DNA of 41,634 nucleotides from Planctomycetota bacterium (GTDB lineage: Bacteria; Planctomycetota; Planctomycetia; Gemmatales; Gemmataceae): positions 1 to 41,634 of the forward strand of contig JACOUH010000256.1 of NCBI GenBank assembly GCA_016177925.1. Direction: 5' to 3'. Shown piece after piece: positions 17,062 through 24,851 of this stretch (position 1 is its first letter; each line of letters begins with the position of its first letter). A model generated the notes under the pieces. The model did not search any database. It had not been told where the DNA came from and was given only the letters and a program-made list of their open reading frames with translations. The translations under genes were made by a program, and so were the position numbers.

Positions 17062-17592
17062 TCATTTTTTCGGTTTCTTCGCCTTGTCGAGCAGACCCTC
17101 GTAGCGCGTCTTGACGTTCTGCTCGACCTGCTCGCGCGCCCGCGTCAGCCCGTCCTTGACTTCGCCCAGTTCCTTGTCGAGCTGCTCGGCCTTGAGTTCG
17201 AGTACCTGGATGTCCAGGTCGACCAGCTCGCGGGCAAGGTCGCGCAGCTGGCCCTGGACCTTCTTGCGCTCCTCCTCGTCGGGCGTCGCCAGCCGGGCGA
17301 TCAGGACGAAGGCCTTGTTCTCGGACTTCCAGATCTTCAATTCGAGGTCGTGGCGCTTCTCGTCGTCCTGCAGGTCGGCGAGCATTTCGGTGACCTGGAA
17401 GATTTCGCGGATCTCCTGCTGGTACTTGGTCGCGTTGTTCTTCTTCAACTCGTCCAGCAAGGGCAGCAGTTCGGGGACGTGCTTCTTGACGAAGAAGCGG
17501 GCTGCCGCCTCGCGCTCCTCGGTGAAGCGCGGCAGCGCGGACGGATCGGCCTCGGGGAGCAGACTCGCCAGGAGGATCATCGCCGGGAACAT
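17062..17592 (-). CDS. Exported or anchored coiled-coil protein, third gene of ECF cassette 2
   Basis: This encodes 176 residues starting MFPAMILLASLLPEADPSAL, a short hydrophobic start that may be a signal or anchor. The rest is strongly helical and charged (VQGQLRDLARELVDLDIQVL, EQLDKELGEVKDGLTRAREQ), consistent with a long coiled coil, and ends KAKKPKK. It begins 12 bases after the anti-sigma-like gene, so it probably belongs to the same operon as the sigma factor. No family was recognised. It could be a periplasmic stress-related or scaffold protein, but that is a guess from position and composition. Confidence 0.65.
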   Translation of the reverse strand: MFPAMILLASLLPEADPSALPRFTEEREAAARFFVKKHVPELLPLLDELKKNNATKYQQEIREIFQVTEMLADLQDDEKRHDLELKIWKSENKAFVLIARLATPDEEERKKVQGQLRDLARELVDLDIQVLELKAEQLDKELGEVKDGLTRAREQVEQNVKTRYEGLLDKAKKPKK

Positions 17593-17604
17593 GCGGGACC
17601 TCGG

Positions 17605-18100
17605 TCATTGTTGAGTGGGCGGGCGGTCGTTCTTGCGCGGGCGGCGCTCGTCGCCGTGGACGAGGTGGCGGTCTTCGGACCGGCTCTTGCGTCGGTTGGC
17701 CTCGGCCAGCGCGCGGCTGAGGTGGTCGTGATTGTTGTTCAGGTCAGCCCAGAGCTGGGCTGGCTCTCCGAACGGCAGCAGCGGCGCCGAGTCCCGCCCA
17801 CAGCAGCGGATGACCGCGGTAGGTGCGCCGTCCGAGCAGCCGTCGCCACCACGAGCGGCGCGGCGTCAGCCCGCCGGTGAGACGATCACGGACGCACCGG
17901 CGGTAGGCCGGGTCAGGCCGAGGAGCCGGCCCGGCGGCGGACAGGGTCAGCTGCACAGCTTGGGCAAGGGCCTCGCGGGCGGCCTGGTCCTGACCGAGGA
18001 GACGCTCGAAGACCTCCCGTTCCGGGTCGTCCAGTTCGGCGCTGGCGTAGAGGAAGGCCTGGAGGGCGAGGTCGGCCGCGGTCCGCTTGTCGTCAGGCAT
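17605..18100 (-). pseudogene. Anti-sigma-like gene with an apparent frameshift
   Basis: The start at 18100 overlaps the end of the sigma gene by 8 bases. The first frame reads MPDDKRTAADLALQAFLYAS onward, an acidic N-terminal domain, then RRTYRGHPLLWAGLGAAAAV, the start of a membrane helix, and ends early at 17744. In the neighbouring frame the sequence continues sensibly as LPFGEPAQLWADLNNNHDHL and ANRRKSRSEDRHLVHGDERR to a stop at 17605, 12 bases before the next gene. I therefore infer a 1-base shift or small deletion near 17775-17800 that split one protein of about 160 residues. Such two-part proteins often follow planctomycete ECF sigma genes. Alternatives are a sequencing error, or a true 118-residue protein. 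Confidence 0.6.
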
Positions 18101-18650
18101 GATGGTCCCCCCACAGCAATCGCAGCCGTTTGAGCCCCTCGTGCATTCGCGCCAGGGCGGTGTTGAGCGGGCAGTTAAGGGTCTCGGCGATCTCGCGGAA
18201 CTTCTTGCCCTCGTAGACGCGCTGGCGGATCACCTCGCGCTGCGCGGGCGGCAGTTGCTCGAGCAACTGCCGCAGGCGCTGAGCGTCGTCCTCGCGCTCG
18301 GCCTGCGCCAGGGGGCCCGGAAGAGGGTCGGCCGGCCCGTCGGTCTGTCCGCCGTCGGGGCGGACCGCCAGGCGCTGCTGCGGGACGCCGCGTCGCTTCA
18401 GCAGCATCGCCTGGTGGTAGGCGACCGTGAACAGCCAGCCGCGCAGGTGATCGGGGTCGACCCCATCGAGGCGTTCCAGGGCGCGGACGAACGTTTCCTG
18501 CAAGGCGTCCTCCGCCTGATGGGTGTCGCGCAGTATGCCGAGCAGGAAGTAAAAGAGGGGCGTTTCGTGACGCTCGAACAGCGCCTCGAGGGCGGAGTCG
18601 TCCCCGCCGCGAAAGCGAGTCAGCAGTTCCGCGTCCGAAACCTCCGCCAT
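18093..18650 (-). CDS. ECF-type RNA polymerase sigma factor (cassette 2)
   Basis: This encodes 185 residues starting MAEVSDAELLTRFRGGDDSA, a classic ECF beginning, with ATG 18650 behind GGGAGG. Region 2 is DTHQAEDALQETFVRALERL and LRGWLFTVAYHQAMLLKRR; region 4 is GKKFREIAETLNCPLNTALA, the DNA-reading helix-turn-helix. The acidic linker holds DGPADPLPGPLAQAE. It overlaps the anti-sigma-like gene by 8 bases and heads a three-gene operon with the coiled-coil gene. It is divergent from the MFS transporter gene, with 160 bases between starts, so both promoters must lie there. Confidence 0.9.
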   Translation of the reverse strand: MAEVSDAELLTRFRGGDDSALEALFERHETPLFYFLLGILRDTHQAEDALQETFVRALERLDGVDPDHLRGWLFTVAYHQAMLLKRRGVPQQRLAVRPDGGQTDGPADPLPGPLAQAEREDDAQRLRQLLEQLPPAQREVIRQRVYEGKKFREIAETLNCPLNTALARMHEGLKRLRLLWGDHHA

Positions 18651-18810
18651 TCCACCCTCCCTATCGATGCGCTGGGGACGAAGATTATTTGAACGCCTCG
18701 CCGGCCGTGCGTCAATGCGCTGTCCCGAAACCGACAAGATTGGTGCTGGCGTTTGGCCTTCGGCCCCTTTATGCTGTCCGCAACCGCCCGCTTGGAGAGA
18801 GCGAGACCCG

Positions 18811-20346
18811 ATGAGTACCGACAGCGATCACGGCGACCTGCCGGCCGGCCAGCAGACGCGGAACGTGCTCCTGTACGCGTTCAACGTGGCGCTCGTCTAC
18901 CTGGCGTCGCCGGTGCTCTACGTCGGTCTCGTCCACGGGGCTCTACTCAAACGGCTCCAGTTCAGCGACGCCGTCTCCAATCTCCCAGGCGGCGTCTACC
19001 TCTGGACGACGCCACTCCCGGTCCTGGTAGTCTGGTATTTCCCCCGCGTCCGCCAACTCAAGCCGTTGCTCATCGGCTCCTTTGTCGCCGTCGCTCTCGT
19101 GGGTGCTTTCACGACGGTCGCGGTGTGGCTGCTCGGACCGGGCTGGGTGCTGACCGCCCTTGTCGCTCACGCGGCGGTCCTGGGCTGTGCCCTCGGTGTC
19201 GTGGCAACCTGCCAGTGGGAAATCTTGGGTCGGGGAGTTTCCGAAACGCGGCGCGGCCGGGCTTTCGCCCTGGCCTTCGGAGCAGGCCCCATCCTGGCAG
19301 TCATCGCCTCCCTTGTCTCGCAGATGGTGCTCCCCCCTCCTCCCGAGGTTCAAGCCAGAAAGAACGTGATCGCCTCGGCGACCATCGTGCTGCAACAGCA
19401 GCCCTTGGCCGCCGCAGCCTGCTCCAGTTATTACTTGACGATTCCCAAAAGCGAGGGAGGAGACGAGCAATCGGCTGGACAGGGAATCAGCCAGGACGAT
19501 GAATCCGATAGTGCCTCGCTGGTTCCCCGCGTGGCCGTTCCGTACCCGTGGAATTTCGCCTCCCTGTTCGCGGCCAGCGTGCCGATCATGATCCTGGCCG
19601 CCTTCCTGTCGGGCCGATTTATCGTCTCCTACCCTGCCGTCGAGGTTTCTCGCCAACCGTTCCACGCCGGTGTCCTCGGCGGATTTGGAGAGTTTTTCAG
19701 TTACCGTCTGATCCTGTTCGCGACGATTGGATACATCCTCGTCTATTGCGGCAACATGGTCATGACCAACATCTCGCTCTTCACCAAGGAGGCTATCGGC
19801 AAACCAGCAGAGGCGTTTGCCGGGCTCTCGCTTGCCCTGCGCTTCGGGTTCAAGGTCGTCGCCGGCTTCTTCCTGGGCTGGCTGCTGATGCGGACGAATC
19901 CCAAGACGTTGCTGGTGGTGACTGCGGGCCTCACGCTCTTCGGCGTGGCGTGGGCCCTGGGGGCGCCGGGCAAGTGGTTCCTGCTCAGCTTCGGCATCAT
20001 GGGGGCCGGCGAGTTGTTCGGCGTGTATTACCCCAACTACATCCTTGGTTGCTCGACGAAATCGAAGATGCGGCGCAATATGGCTTTCGCCAGTCTCGTT
20101 ACCATGCCCGTCGGCTTCGCCCCGATCCTGTTCGGCTTCATCTCCGACAGGCTCGGGTCCCAGAACAAGAAGTTCGGGTTCCAGGCCAGCTTCGTCGCCG
20201 CGATGATCCTGCTCGTCGCCGCCATCGTCCTGGTGCTGCGGACGCTGCCGGCCCGGCCATCCCCCCGCGAGTCGGACAGCGAGTCCCTGGATCTGGCCCC
20301 GACAACCGCCGAGAGTGGAACTGATGCCTCCGCCCGCCCGACGTGA
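18811..20346 (+). CDS. MFS-type transporter with a large central loop
   Basis: This encodes 511 residues with about 12 hydrophobic segments in two halves, the major facilitator layout. A long polar stretch in the middle (from QMVLPPPPEVQARKN to about DDESDSASLVPR, some 75 residues) separates the halves and contains a QQQP run. The second half carries GRAFALAFGAGP earlier and FISDRLGSQNKK near the end, similar to MFS loop motifs. The ATG at 18811 is the first start giving a plausible cytoplasmic N-terminus. The substrate is unknown. Its stop TGA lies inside a duplicated stretch that continues into a 5' copy of the symporter gene, implying the two genes were once adjacent and overlapping. Confidence 0.75.
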   Translation: MSTDSDHGDLPAGQQTRNVLLYAFNVALVYLASPVLYVGLVHGALLKRLQFSDAVSNLPGGVYLWTTPLPVLVVWYFPRVRQLKPLLIGSFVAVALVGAFTTVAVWLLGPGWVLTALVAHAAVLGCALGVVATCQWEILGRGVSETRRGRAFALAFGAGPILAVIASLVSQMVLPPPPEVQARKNVIASATIVLQQQPLAAAACSSYYLTIPKSEGGDEQSAGQGISQDDESDSASLVPRVAVPYPWNFASLFAASVPIMILAAFLSGRFIVSYPAVEVSRQPFHAGVLGGFGEFFSYRLILFATIGYILVYCGNMVMTNISLFTKEAIGKPAEAFAGLSLALRFGFKVVAGFFLGWLLMRTNPKTLLVVTAGLTLFGVAWALGAPGKWFLLSFGIMGAGELFGVYYPNYILGCSTKSKMRRNMAFASLVTMPVGFAPILFGFISDRLGSQNKKFGFQASFVAAMILLVAAIVLVLRTLPARPSPRESDSESLDLAPTTAESGTDASARPT

Positions 20347-20453
20347 TCCCAAAGAGGACGACCTTCGCGATGCTCTCGACCCTGGATGTCGGCGTGTTCG
20401 GCTTCTACATGTTCTTGCTGGTGGGCATCAGCGTGTACTTCACGCGCCAGCAG
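20311..20453 (+). pseudogene. Truncated 5' copy of the sodium:solute symporter gene
   Basis: From about 20311 to 20453 the sequence repeats 21031-21169, the start of the complete symporter gene plus the tail of the upstream transporter. The copies differ at about 11 percent of positions, mostly third codon bases. The reading TTFAMLSTLDVGVFGFYM is shared. In this copy the start ATG has become ATC, and similarity stops after FTRQQ, where unrelated sequence begins. It is therefore a non-functional remnant. The mostly silent differences suggest that the two copies diverged as working genes before one was cut off. Confidence 0.8.
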
Positions 20454-20494
20454 CATGTCGACCACGATGTTGTTTTAATGGCGGGGGGATCGCG

Positions 20495-20818
20495 ATGGCA
20501 AAGAAGCGGCGCCACATCTTCACTGTCCAAACCCCTCTCGGGTATCGTGTGTTCCTGGATCGTGATCGTTGGCGGCAGATTCTGCGTACCAAGCACCCGG
20601 CCCTTGCAGGCCGGGAGAAGGAAGTTCGCGCCTGCCTGGAGTCTCCCACAGCCATCCGCGAGAGCGCCAAGGAAGCCGAGGTGCATATGTACTACGCCCC
20701 GGCCGAGGAGGTCTATCTTTGCGTGGTGGTAGCCCCAGCGGATGAGAACGAGCGTTTCGTGGTGACGACTTATTTCACGAAGAATATCAAGAAAGGGAAA
20801 GAACGGTGGAAAAGCTGA
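20495..20818 (+). CDS. Small basic protein, possible RelE/Barnase-like toxin
   Basis: This encodes 107 residues from ATG 20495, behind GGGGGGA. The protein runs HIFTVQTPLGYRVFLDRDRW, TKHPALAGREKEVRACLESP and VHMYYAPAEEVYLCVVV, ending with FVVTTYFTKNIKKGKERW. The order of a conserved His near the start (KHPAL), a Pro-containing turn, then two strands and a final T-Y segment resembles small RNase-like proteins of the BECR (RelE/Barnase) type often annotated in phage and toxin modules. I recognise the style rather than a precise family. It overlaps the next gene by 13 bases. It was inserted between two copies of the symporter gene start. Confidence 0.5.
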   Translation: MAKKRRHIFTVQTPLGYRVFLDRDRWRQILRTKHPALAGREKEVRACLESPTAIRESAKEAEVHMYYAPAEEVYLCVVVAPADENERFVVTTYFTKNIKKGKERWKS

Positions 20819-21024
20819 GAGTGTATTTCGACCGCGAAGGGAACACGCTGAGTGTGTGGTTCGATGATCCCAAGAAGGAATTCGTCTGCGAGGAATCCGA
20901 CGACGACGTGGTGCTAGTGAAGGACCGGCGCGGACGTGTCATCGGTTTCGAGCGCCTGAATTATCTTTCAGCCAAGCAGCGTCGAGAAGGGGTAAGCGTT
21001 CCCGTGGAAGTGCAGATGATTTGA
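20806..21024 (+). CDS. DUF2283-like small protein, possible antitoxin
   Basis: This encodes 72 residues starting with GTG at 20806, overlapping the previous gene by 13 bases; no other start is available before the conserved part. The pattern LRVYFDREGNTLSVWFD, then EESDDDVVLVKDRRGRVIGFE and LNYLS, matches the DUF2283 type of short beta-rich proteins, which are often found beside small RNase-like toxins. The tight overlap and order fit a toxin/antitoxin-like pair, though an antitoxin function is not proven for this family. It ends 7 bases before the second copy of the duplicated transporter/symporter segment begins. Confidence 0.6.
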   Translation: MEKLRVYFDREGNTLSVWFDDPKKEFVCEESDDDVVLVKDRRGRVIGFERLNYLSAKQRREGVSVPVEVQMI

Positions 21025-21030
21025 CGAAGT

Positions 21031-21169
21031 AGAGAAAGTGGATGTCCCCGCCCGCGACGTGATGCCCAAGAGGACGACCTTCGCGATGCTTTCGACTCTG
21101 GACGTCGGCGTATTCGGCTTCTACATGCTCCTGCTGGTGGGCATTGGCGTGTATTTCACACGCCAGCAG
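21031..21169 (+). repeat. Second copy of the 140-base duplicated segment
   Basis: This is the partner of 20311-20453. Read in the frame of the MFS gene, the first bases give an S-P-P-A-T tail ending in TGA, which overlaps the symporter ATG as TGATG. This shows that the segment still carries the old junction between the MFS and symporter genes, followed by the intact start of the symporter. The two copies flank 577 bases that contain the toxin/antitoxin-like pair. Confidence 0.75.
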
Positions 21170-22678
21170 AAGGGGTTGAAGAGTTACCTACTCGCCGATC
21201 AGAACATTCACTGGATCATCGTTGCAATCTCCGTGCTGGCTGCTCTGTTCAGCGGGATTAGCTACCTCGGGGCGCCGGCGGAGACCTACTACAACGACCT
21301 CAGTTACCTGTGGGTCGTTGTGTCGTTCTTCATCGCGACGCCGATCACAACGTTGGTCTTTCTGCCGTTCTTCCGGCGGCTGAACCTGTACACCGCCTAC
21401 GAATACCTGGAGCGCCGTTTCGACCGCCGGCTGCGCTGGCTGGCGTCTGGCCTGTTCATTGTGCGCGTGACGTTTTATCTGGCGCTGGCGGTGTACGCGC
21501 CCGCGCTGGCGATCATGGAAATCACTGGCTGGCCTCTGTGGCTGTCGGCGTCGCTGACCGGCCTCGCGGCGACGCTGTACACAACGCTCGGCGGCATGAA
21601 GGCGGTCATCTGGACCGATTCGTTGCAGTTCCTCGTGCTGTGCGGCGGCATCGTCCTGATCCTCGCGTTCGCTATCGCCGGAGTGCCGGGCGGCCTCCCC
21701 GCGGCATGGCACCTTGCGGCGGAGAAGGGCAAGATCGAGTTTATTCACCTGGATCTAGACCCCACAGTGCGAGTGACGGTCTGGGCGGCGCTGCTGGGCG
21801 GGGCGTGTAACAACTTGGTGCAGATGGTGACGGACCAGATCTCTGTCCAGCGCTACCTCACGGCAAAGTCCCTGGAAGAGTGCCAGCGGGCGCTGTGGTT
21901 CAAGCTAGGGGTGACGCTGCCACTGGTGGGGACGTTCTATCTGACAGGGACCGTGCTGTTCGGCTACTACCAGGCTTACCCGGATCGGGAGCCGGTGGCG
22001 ACCGCCAAGGGCCACGTCGTGGCGCGGGCGGAGTGGAAGGACAGTGAGCCGCCCAAACCGCTCGGCGATAAGGAGCGTGACCGCCTCCTACCGTTCTTCG
22101 TCGTGAGACACTTGCCCTCGCCCTTGCCGGGGCTCCTCATCGCCGCCGTCTTCGGCGCCACGATGGCCGTCGTCTCCGCGGGCATCAACGCGCTGGCCAC
22201 CGCCACGCTCATGGACTTCGGTCCGGGAGCTGGCGAGCCACGGCCCTCGGAGCGCCGGCAGTTCCTGCAGGCGCGGGCGCTGACGGTTGTCTTCGGGGGC
22301 CTCGCCACCGCGCTGGCGCTGGTGGTAGGCATGCTGGGGACACTCGTCGAGGCGACGGTGCAGATCATGGGGCTGTTCGGGGGGCCGCTGTTGGGTATCT
22401 TCTTCCTGGGAGTGCTGTCGCGCCGGGCGAACGGCAATGGCGCCTTGGTGGGAGTTGCCGTTGGCGCTGTCGCCGGCATCCTGGTCGCGTTTTCCAGGTT
22501 TTTCCTTCCTAAACCCATCTCGTTCCTCTGGACGGCGTTCGCCGCCGCGGGCACCACGTTCGTGGTGGGGTGGGTCAGCAGCCTGCTGTTCCCGGCACCA
22601 CCGCCGTCGGCGCAGGAACTCGTCTTCTGGAAGGGTGAGCAGTCAGGCTTTCAAAGCCAATCGACAGCACCGGGATAA
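21062..22678 (+). CDS. Sodium:solute symporter family protein
   Basis: This encodes 538 residues with about 13 membrane segments, the SSS (SLC5-like) family of sodium-driven uptake systems. Family landmarks are FSGISYLGAPAETYYND (helix 1-2 with the unwound sodium-site region), LNLYTAYEYLERRFDRRLRW, TLYTTLGGMKAVIWTD, and VQRYLTAKSLEECQRALWF. These are typical of sialic acid, sugar or vitamin symporters, but the substrate cannot be told. The ATG at 21062 was chosen over a GTG at 21038 because it matches the old TGATG coupling with the MFS gene. A polar loop near YPDREPVATAKGHV is unusual. Confidence 0.85.
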   Translation: MPKRTTFAMLSTLDVGVFGFYMLLLVGIGVYFTRQQKGLKSYLLADQNIHWIIVAISVLAALFSGISYLGAPAETYYNDLSYLWVVVSFFIATPITTLVFLPFFRRLNLYTAYEYLERRFDRRLRWLASGLFIVRVTFYLALAVYAPALAIMEITGWPLWLSASLTGLAATLYTTLGGMKAVIWTDSLQFLVLCGGIVLILAFAIAGVPGGLPAAWHLAAEKGKIEFIHLDLDPTVRVTVWAALLGGACNNLVQMVTDQISVQRYLTAKSLEECQRALWFKLGVTLPLVGTFYLTGTVLFGYYQAYPDREPVATAKGHVVARAEWKDSEPPKPLGDKERDRLLPFFVVRHLPSPLPGLLIAAVFGATMAVVSAGINALATATLMDFGPGAGEPRPSERRQFLQARALTVVFGGLATALALVVGMLGTLVEATVQIMGLFGGPLLGIFFLGVLSRRANGNGALVGVAVGAVAGILVAFSRFFLPKPISFLWTAFAAAGTTFVVGWVSSLLFPAPPPSAQELVFWKGEQSGFQSQSTAPG

Positions 22679-22748
22679 GCCGCAGAGATGGTCAGGAGAG
22701 GTGGATGATACCGCGACCGAACCCAGTGTTCAGCGGGAGGCAACGGCG

Positions 22749-23285
22749 ATGACGGAAGCGGAGTTCTGGAGCAAGCTCGAAGAGGTCGGGTGGCTCGATG
22801 CCGTGCCCACGGCCGAGCGCACTCGCCTTCGGGCGGCTGTGTCAGATGCCTTCACCGGCGATCCAAAGTATGCCTTCTACGCTCTGGCCGTGACCAGCTT
22901 CGACCCCGAGTGCATCGAGGGCAGCGGGCCCGAAGACCCCTGCTCCTATTACTCGGTCCTGAGCCAACTGGCCGAGGCGTCCTACGGCCCATTTGCCCCT
23001 GCGGATCTCCGCGATGAACTGGATGAGGACAGCGGGGTCGCGCGGGTATCATTCAAGCAGGGCGGACAACTCTTCTCCTGTGAGGTTCCATGGGAGGATG
23101 ACTGGTTCCAGGAACCGGTCCTGGACCTGGTGAACAAGGCCATCAAGGCGAACAAGGCCAAGGAACAGTTCATCCCCCTGCCACCGTGCGACCAAACAAT
23201 CTCATTGGTGCTGGTCCCGCCGGCCATCTACAAAAAGGCGGTAAGCGCGGGGATAATCCCGCGCAAACACCTGTTGGACGGGTAG
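22749..23285 (+). CDS. Hypothetical 178-residue protein
   Basis: The start is ATG 22749, with GGGAGG about 12 bases upstream. The protein begins TEAEFWSKLEEVGWLDAVP and has the look of a small cytoplasmic alpha/beta protein: YKKAVSAGIIPRKHLLDG at the end, CSYYSVLSQLAEASYGPF in the middle. It is acidic, with many Trp and Phe, and has no signal or membrane segment. I do not recognise a family; its style resembles immunity-type or SMI1-like small proteins but there is no strong support. It lies 70 bases after the symporter and could be a later insertion or part of the same operon. Confidence 0.55.
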   Translation: MTEAEFWSKLEEVGWLDAVPTAERTRLRAAVSDAFTGDPKYAFYALAVTSFDPECIEGSGPEDPCSYYSVLSQLAEASYGPFAPADLRDELDEDSGVARVSFKQGGQLFSCEVPWEDDWFQEPVLDLVNKAIKANKAKEQFIPLPPCDQTISLVLVPPAIYKKAVSAGIIPRKHLLDG

Positions 23286-23394
23286 GGGGTAGCCCAGCTC
23301 GTTGCCGCTGAGGTACGCGTTGCGCGGCACGGGGGGGCGCGATGATCAGCAGGGCGGTGCTGTCTGAGTCACGCATACCGGGGAGAGAACGACT

Positions 23395-24834
23395 ATGCCG
23401 CGAATACGCTTCTTGATCGGGCTTGCCATCGCCCTGATGCCGGCGCTCACGGCCCGCGTGTCCGCCGAGGACTGGCCGCAGTTTCGCGGTCCGAACTCGA
23501 GCGGCGTCTCGACCAGCCGCGGACTGCCGACGACCTTCTCCCACGAGGACAAGGTGCTCTGGCAGGCCACCCTCGGCGACGGCATCGGCTCGCCGGTCGT
23601 TGCTCGCGGCCGGGTGTTCTCCACGGCCATGACCGGGCCGAAGAAGATCGCCGTGTTCTGCCATGACGCCGCCACCGGAAAGGAGGTCTGGAAGACGGAG
23701 CTGGACACCGGCATCCTGCCGCGCATCACGCCGCCGAACAGTCACGCCTCCTCGACCCCGGCCACCGACGGCAAACGTGTCTTCGTCTACGCCAGCACCA
23801 TCGGCCTGCTCGCCTTTGACGCCACGGACGGCAAGGAGGTTTGGCGTCTACCGCTGCCCCGGCCTGCCTACCTCATGGATTGGGGCCCCGGCTGCTCGCC
23901 GATCGTCTTCCGCGACTCGGTGATCTTCTGCCAGGACGACGACCTGAGCCCCTACGTCCTGGCCGTCGACGCTGCCACGGGCAAGCAGCGCTGGCGCACT
24001 CCGCGCCCCGATGTGATCGCCGGCTACGCCATCCCGGTCCTCTGCACGGCCGGCGGACGGACCGACCTTGTCATCGCCGGCACCGGCAGGCTCAAGGGCT
24101 ACGACCCCGACACCGGCAAGGAACGCTGGACCTGCAACACGCTGCTCCGCACCATCATGACCAGCCCGGTCGTCAAGGACGACGTCATCTACGTGGCAGT
24201 GCAGAGTTACGGCGACGCCGGCCGGACCATCAAGCACGCCCTGCTGGAATGGCTCGACACCAACCAGGACGGCAAGCTCTCCAAGGCCGAGGTGCCCAGG
24301 GAGTTCTGGGACCGCTTCGACGCCGCGGACAAGAACAAGGACGGCTTCCTCTCGGGCGATGAACTGGACACTGCCTTTCAGCATCCCTCGAACATGGCCG
24401 GCGGCGGCAAGATCATCCAGGCCGTCAAGGGCGGCGGCACCGGCGATGTCACCAAGACGCACCTCCTCTGGAACCTGACCAACAAGGCGCCGTCGGACCT
24501 GGTTTCGCCGCTGGTGAGCGGCACCCGTGTGTTCGTGGTCAAGGCCGGCGGGCTGTCGAGCTGCTTCGACGCGGCCACGGGCAAGAGCCTGTGGGAGAAG
24601 GAACGCCTCCGCAACTTCGGCGACTACTACGCCTCGCCGGTGGCCGCCGACGGCAAGATCTTCGTCGTCGGCAAGAACGGCTTCGTGATCGTCCTCGAGG
24701 ACGGCCCGAAGCTGAAGATCCTCGCCCACAACGACATGGGCGGCGAGGTGCTGGCGACCCCGGCGATCGCCGACGGCCGCCTCTTCATCCGCACCCGTGA
24801 GAAGCTCTACTGCATCTCCAACGAGGCCAAGTGA
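23395..24834 (+). CDS. Exported PQQ-type propeller with a pair of EF-hands
   Basis: This encodes 479 residues. It has a signal peptide (FLIGLAIALMPALTARVSA) and then the DWPQFRGP start typical of planctomycete PQQ-type propellers. Blade motifs include VFCHDAATGKEVW, LLAFDATDGKEVW, VLAVDAATGKQRW, LKGYDPDTGKERW and SSCFDAATGKSLW. Between two blades sit two calcium-binding loops, DTNQDGKLSKAE and DKNKDGFLSGDE (around residues 287-325), an EF-hand pair. The protein is likely periplasmic and calcium-binding; no catalytic role can be assigned. The stop overlaps the upstream region of the next gene, whose ATG follows 17 bases later, so the two are probably one transcript. Confidence 0.85.
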   Translation: MPRIRFLIGLAIALMPALTARVSAEDWPQFRGPNSSGVSTSRGLPTTFSHEDKVLWQATLGDGIGSPVVARGRVFSTAMTGPKKIAVFCHDAATGKEVWKTELDTGILPRITPPNSHASSTPATDGKRVFVYASTIGLLAFDATDGKEVWRLPLPRPAYLMDWGPGCSPIVFRDSVIFCQDDDLSPYVLAVDAATGKQRWRTPRPDVIAGYAIPVLCTAGGRTDLVIAGTGRLKGYDPDTGKERWTCNTLLRTIMTSPVVKDDVIYVAVQSYGDAGRTIKHALLEWLDTNQDGKLSKAEVPREFWDRFDAADKNKDGFLSGDELDTAFQHPSNMAGGGKIIQAVKGGGTGDVTKTHLLWNLTNKAPSDLVSPLVSGTRVFVVKAGGLSSCFDAATGKSLWEKERLRNFGDYYASPVAADGKIFVVGKNGFVIVLEDGPKLKILAHNDMGGEVLATPAIADGRLFIRTREKLYCISNEAK

Positions 24835-24851
24835 ACGTGGAGAGGACGATC

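Noticed and set aside
18943-20352. A 469-residue minus-strand open frame across the MFS gene
   Set aside because: It has skewed composition (Asp, Gly, Arg, His) typical of antisense of a membrane protein, and the opposite strand is a clear transporter.
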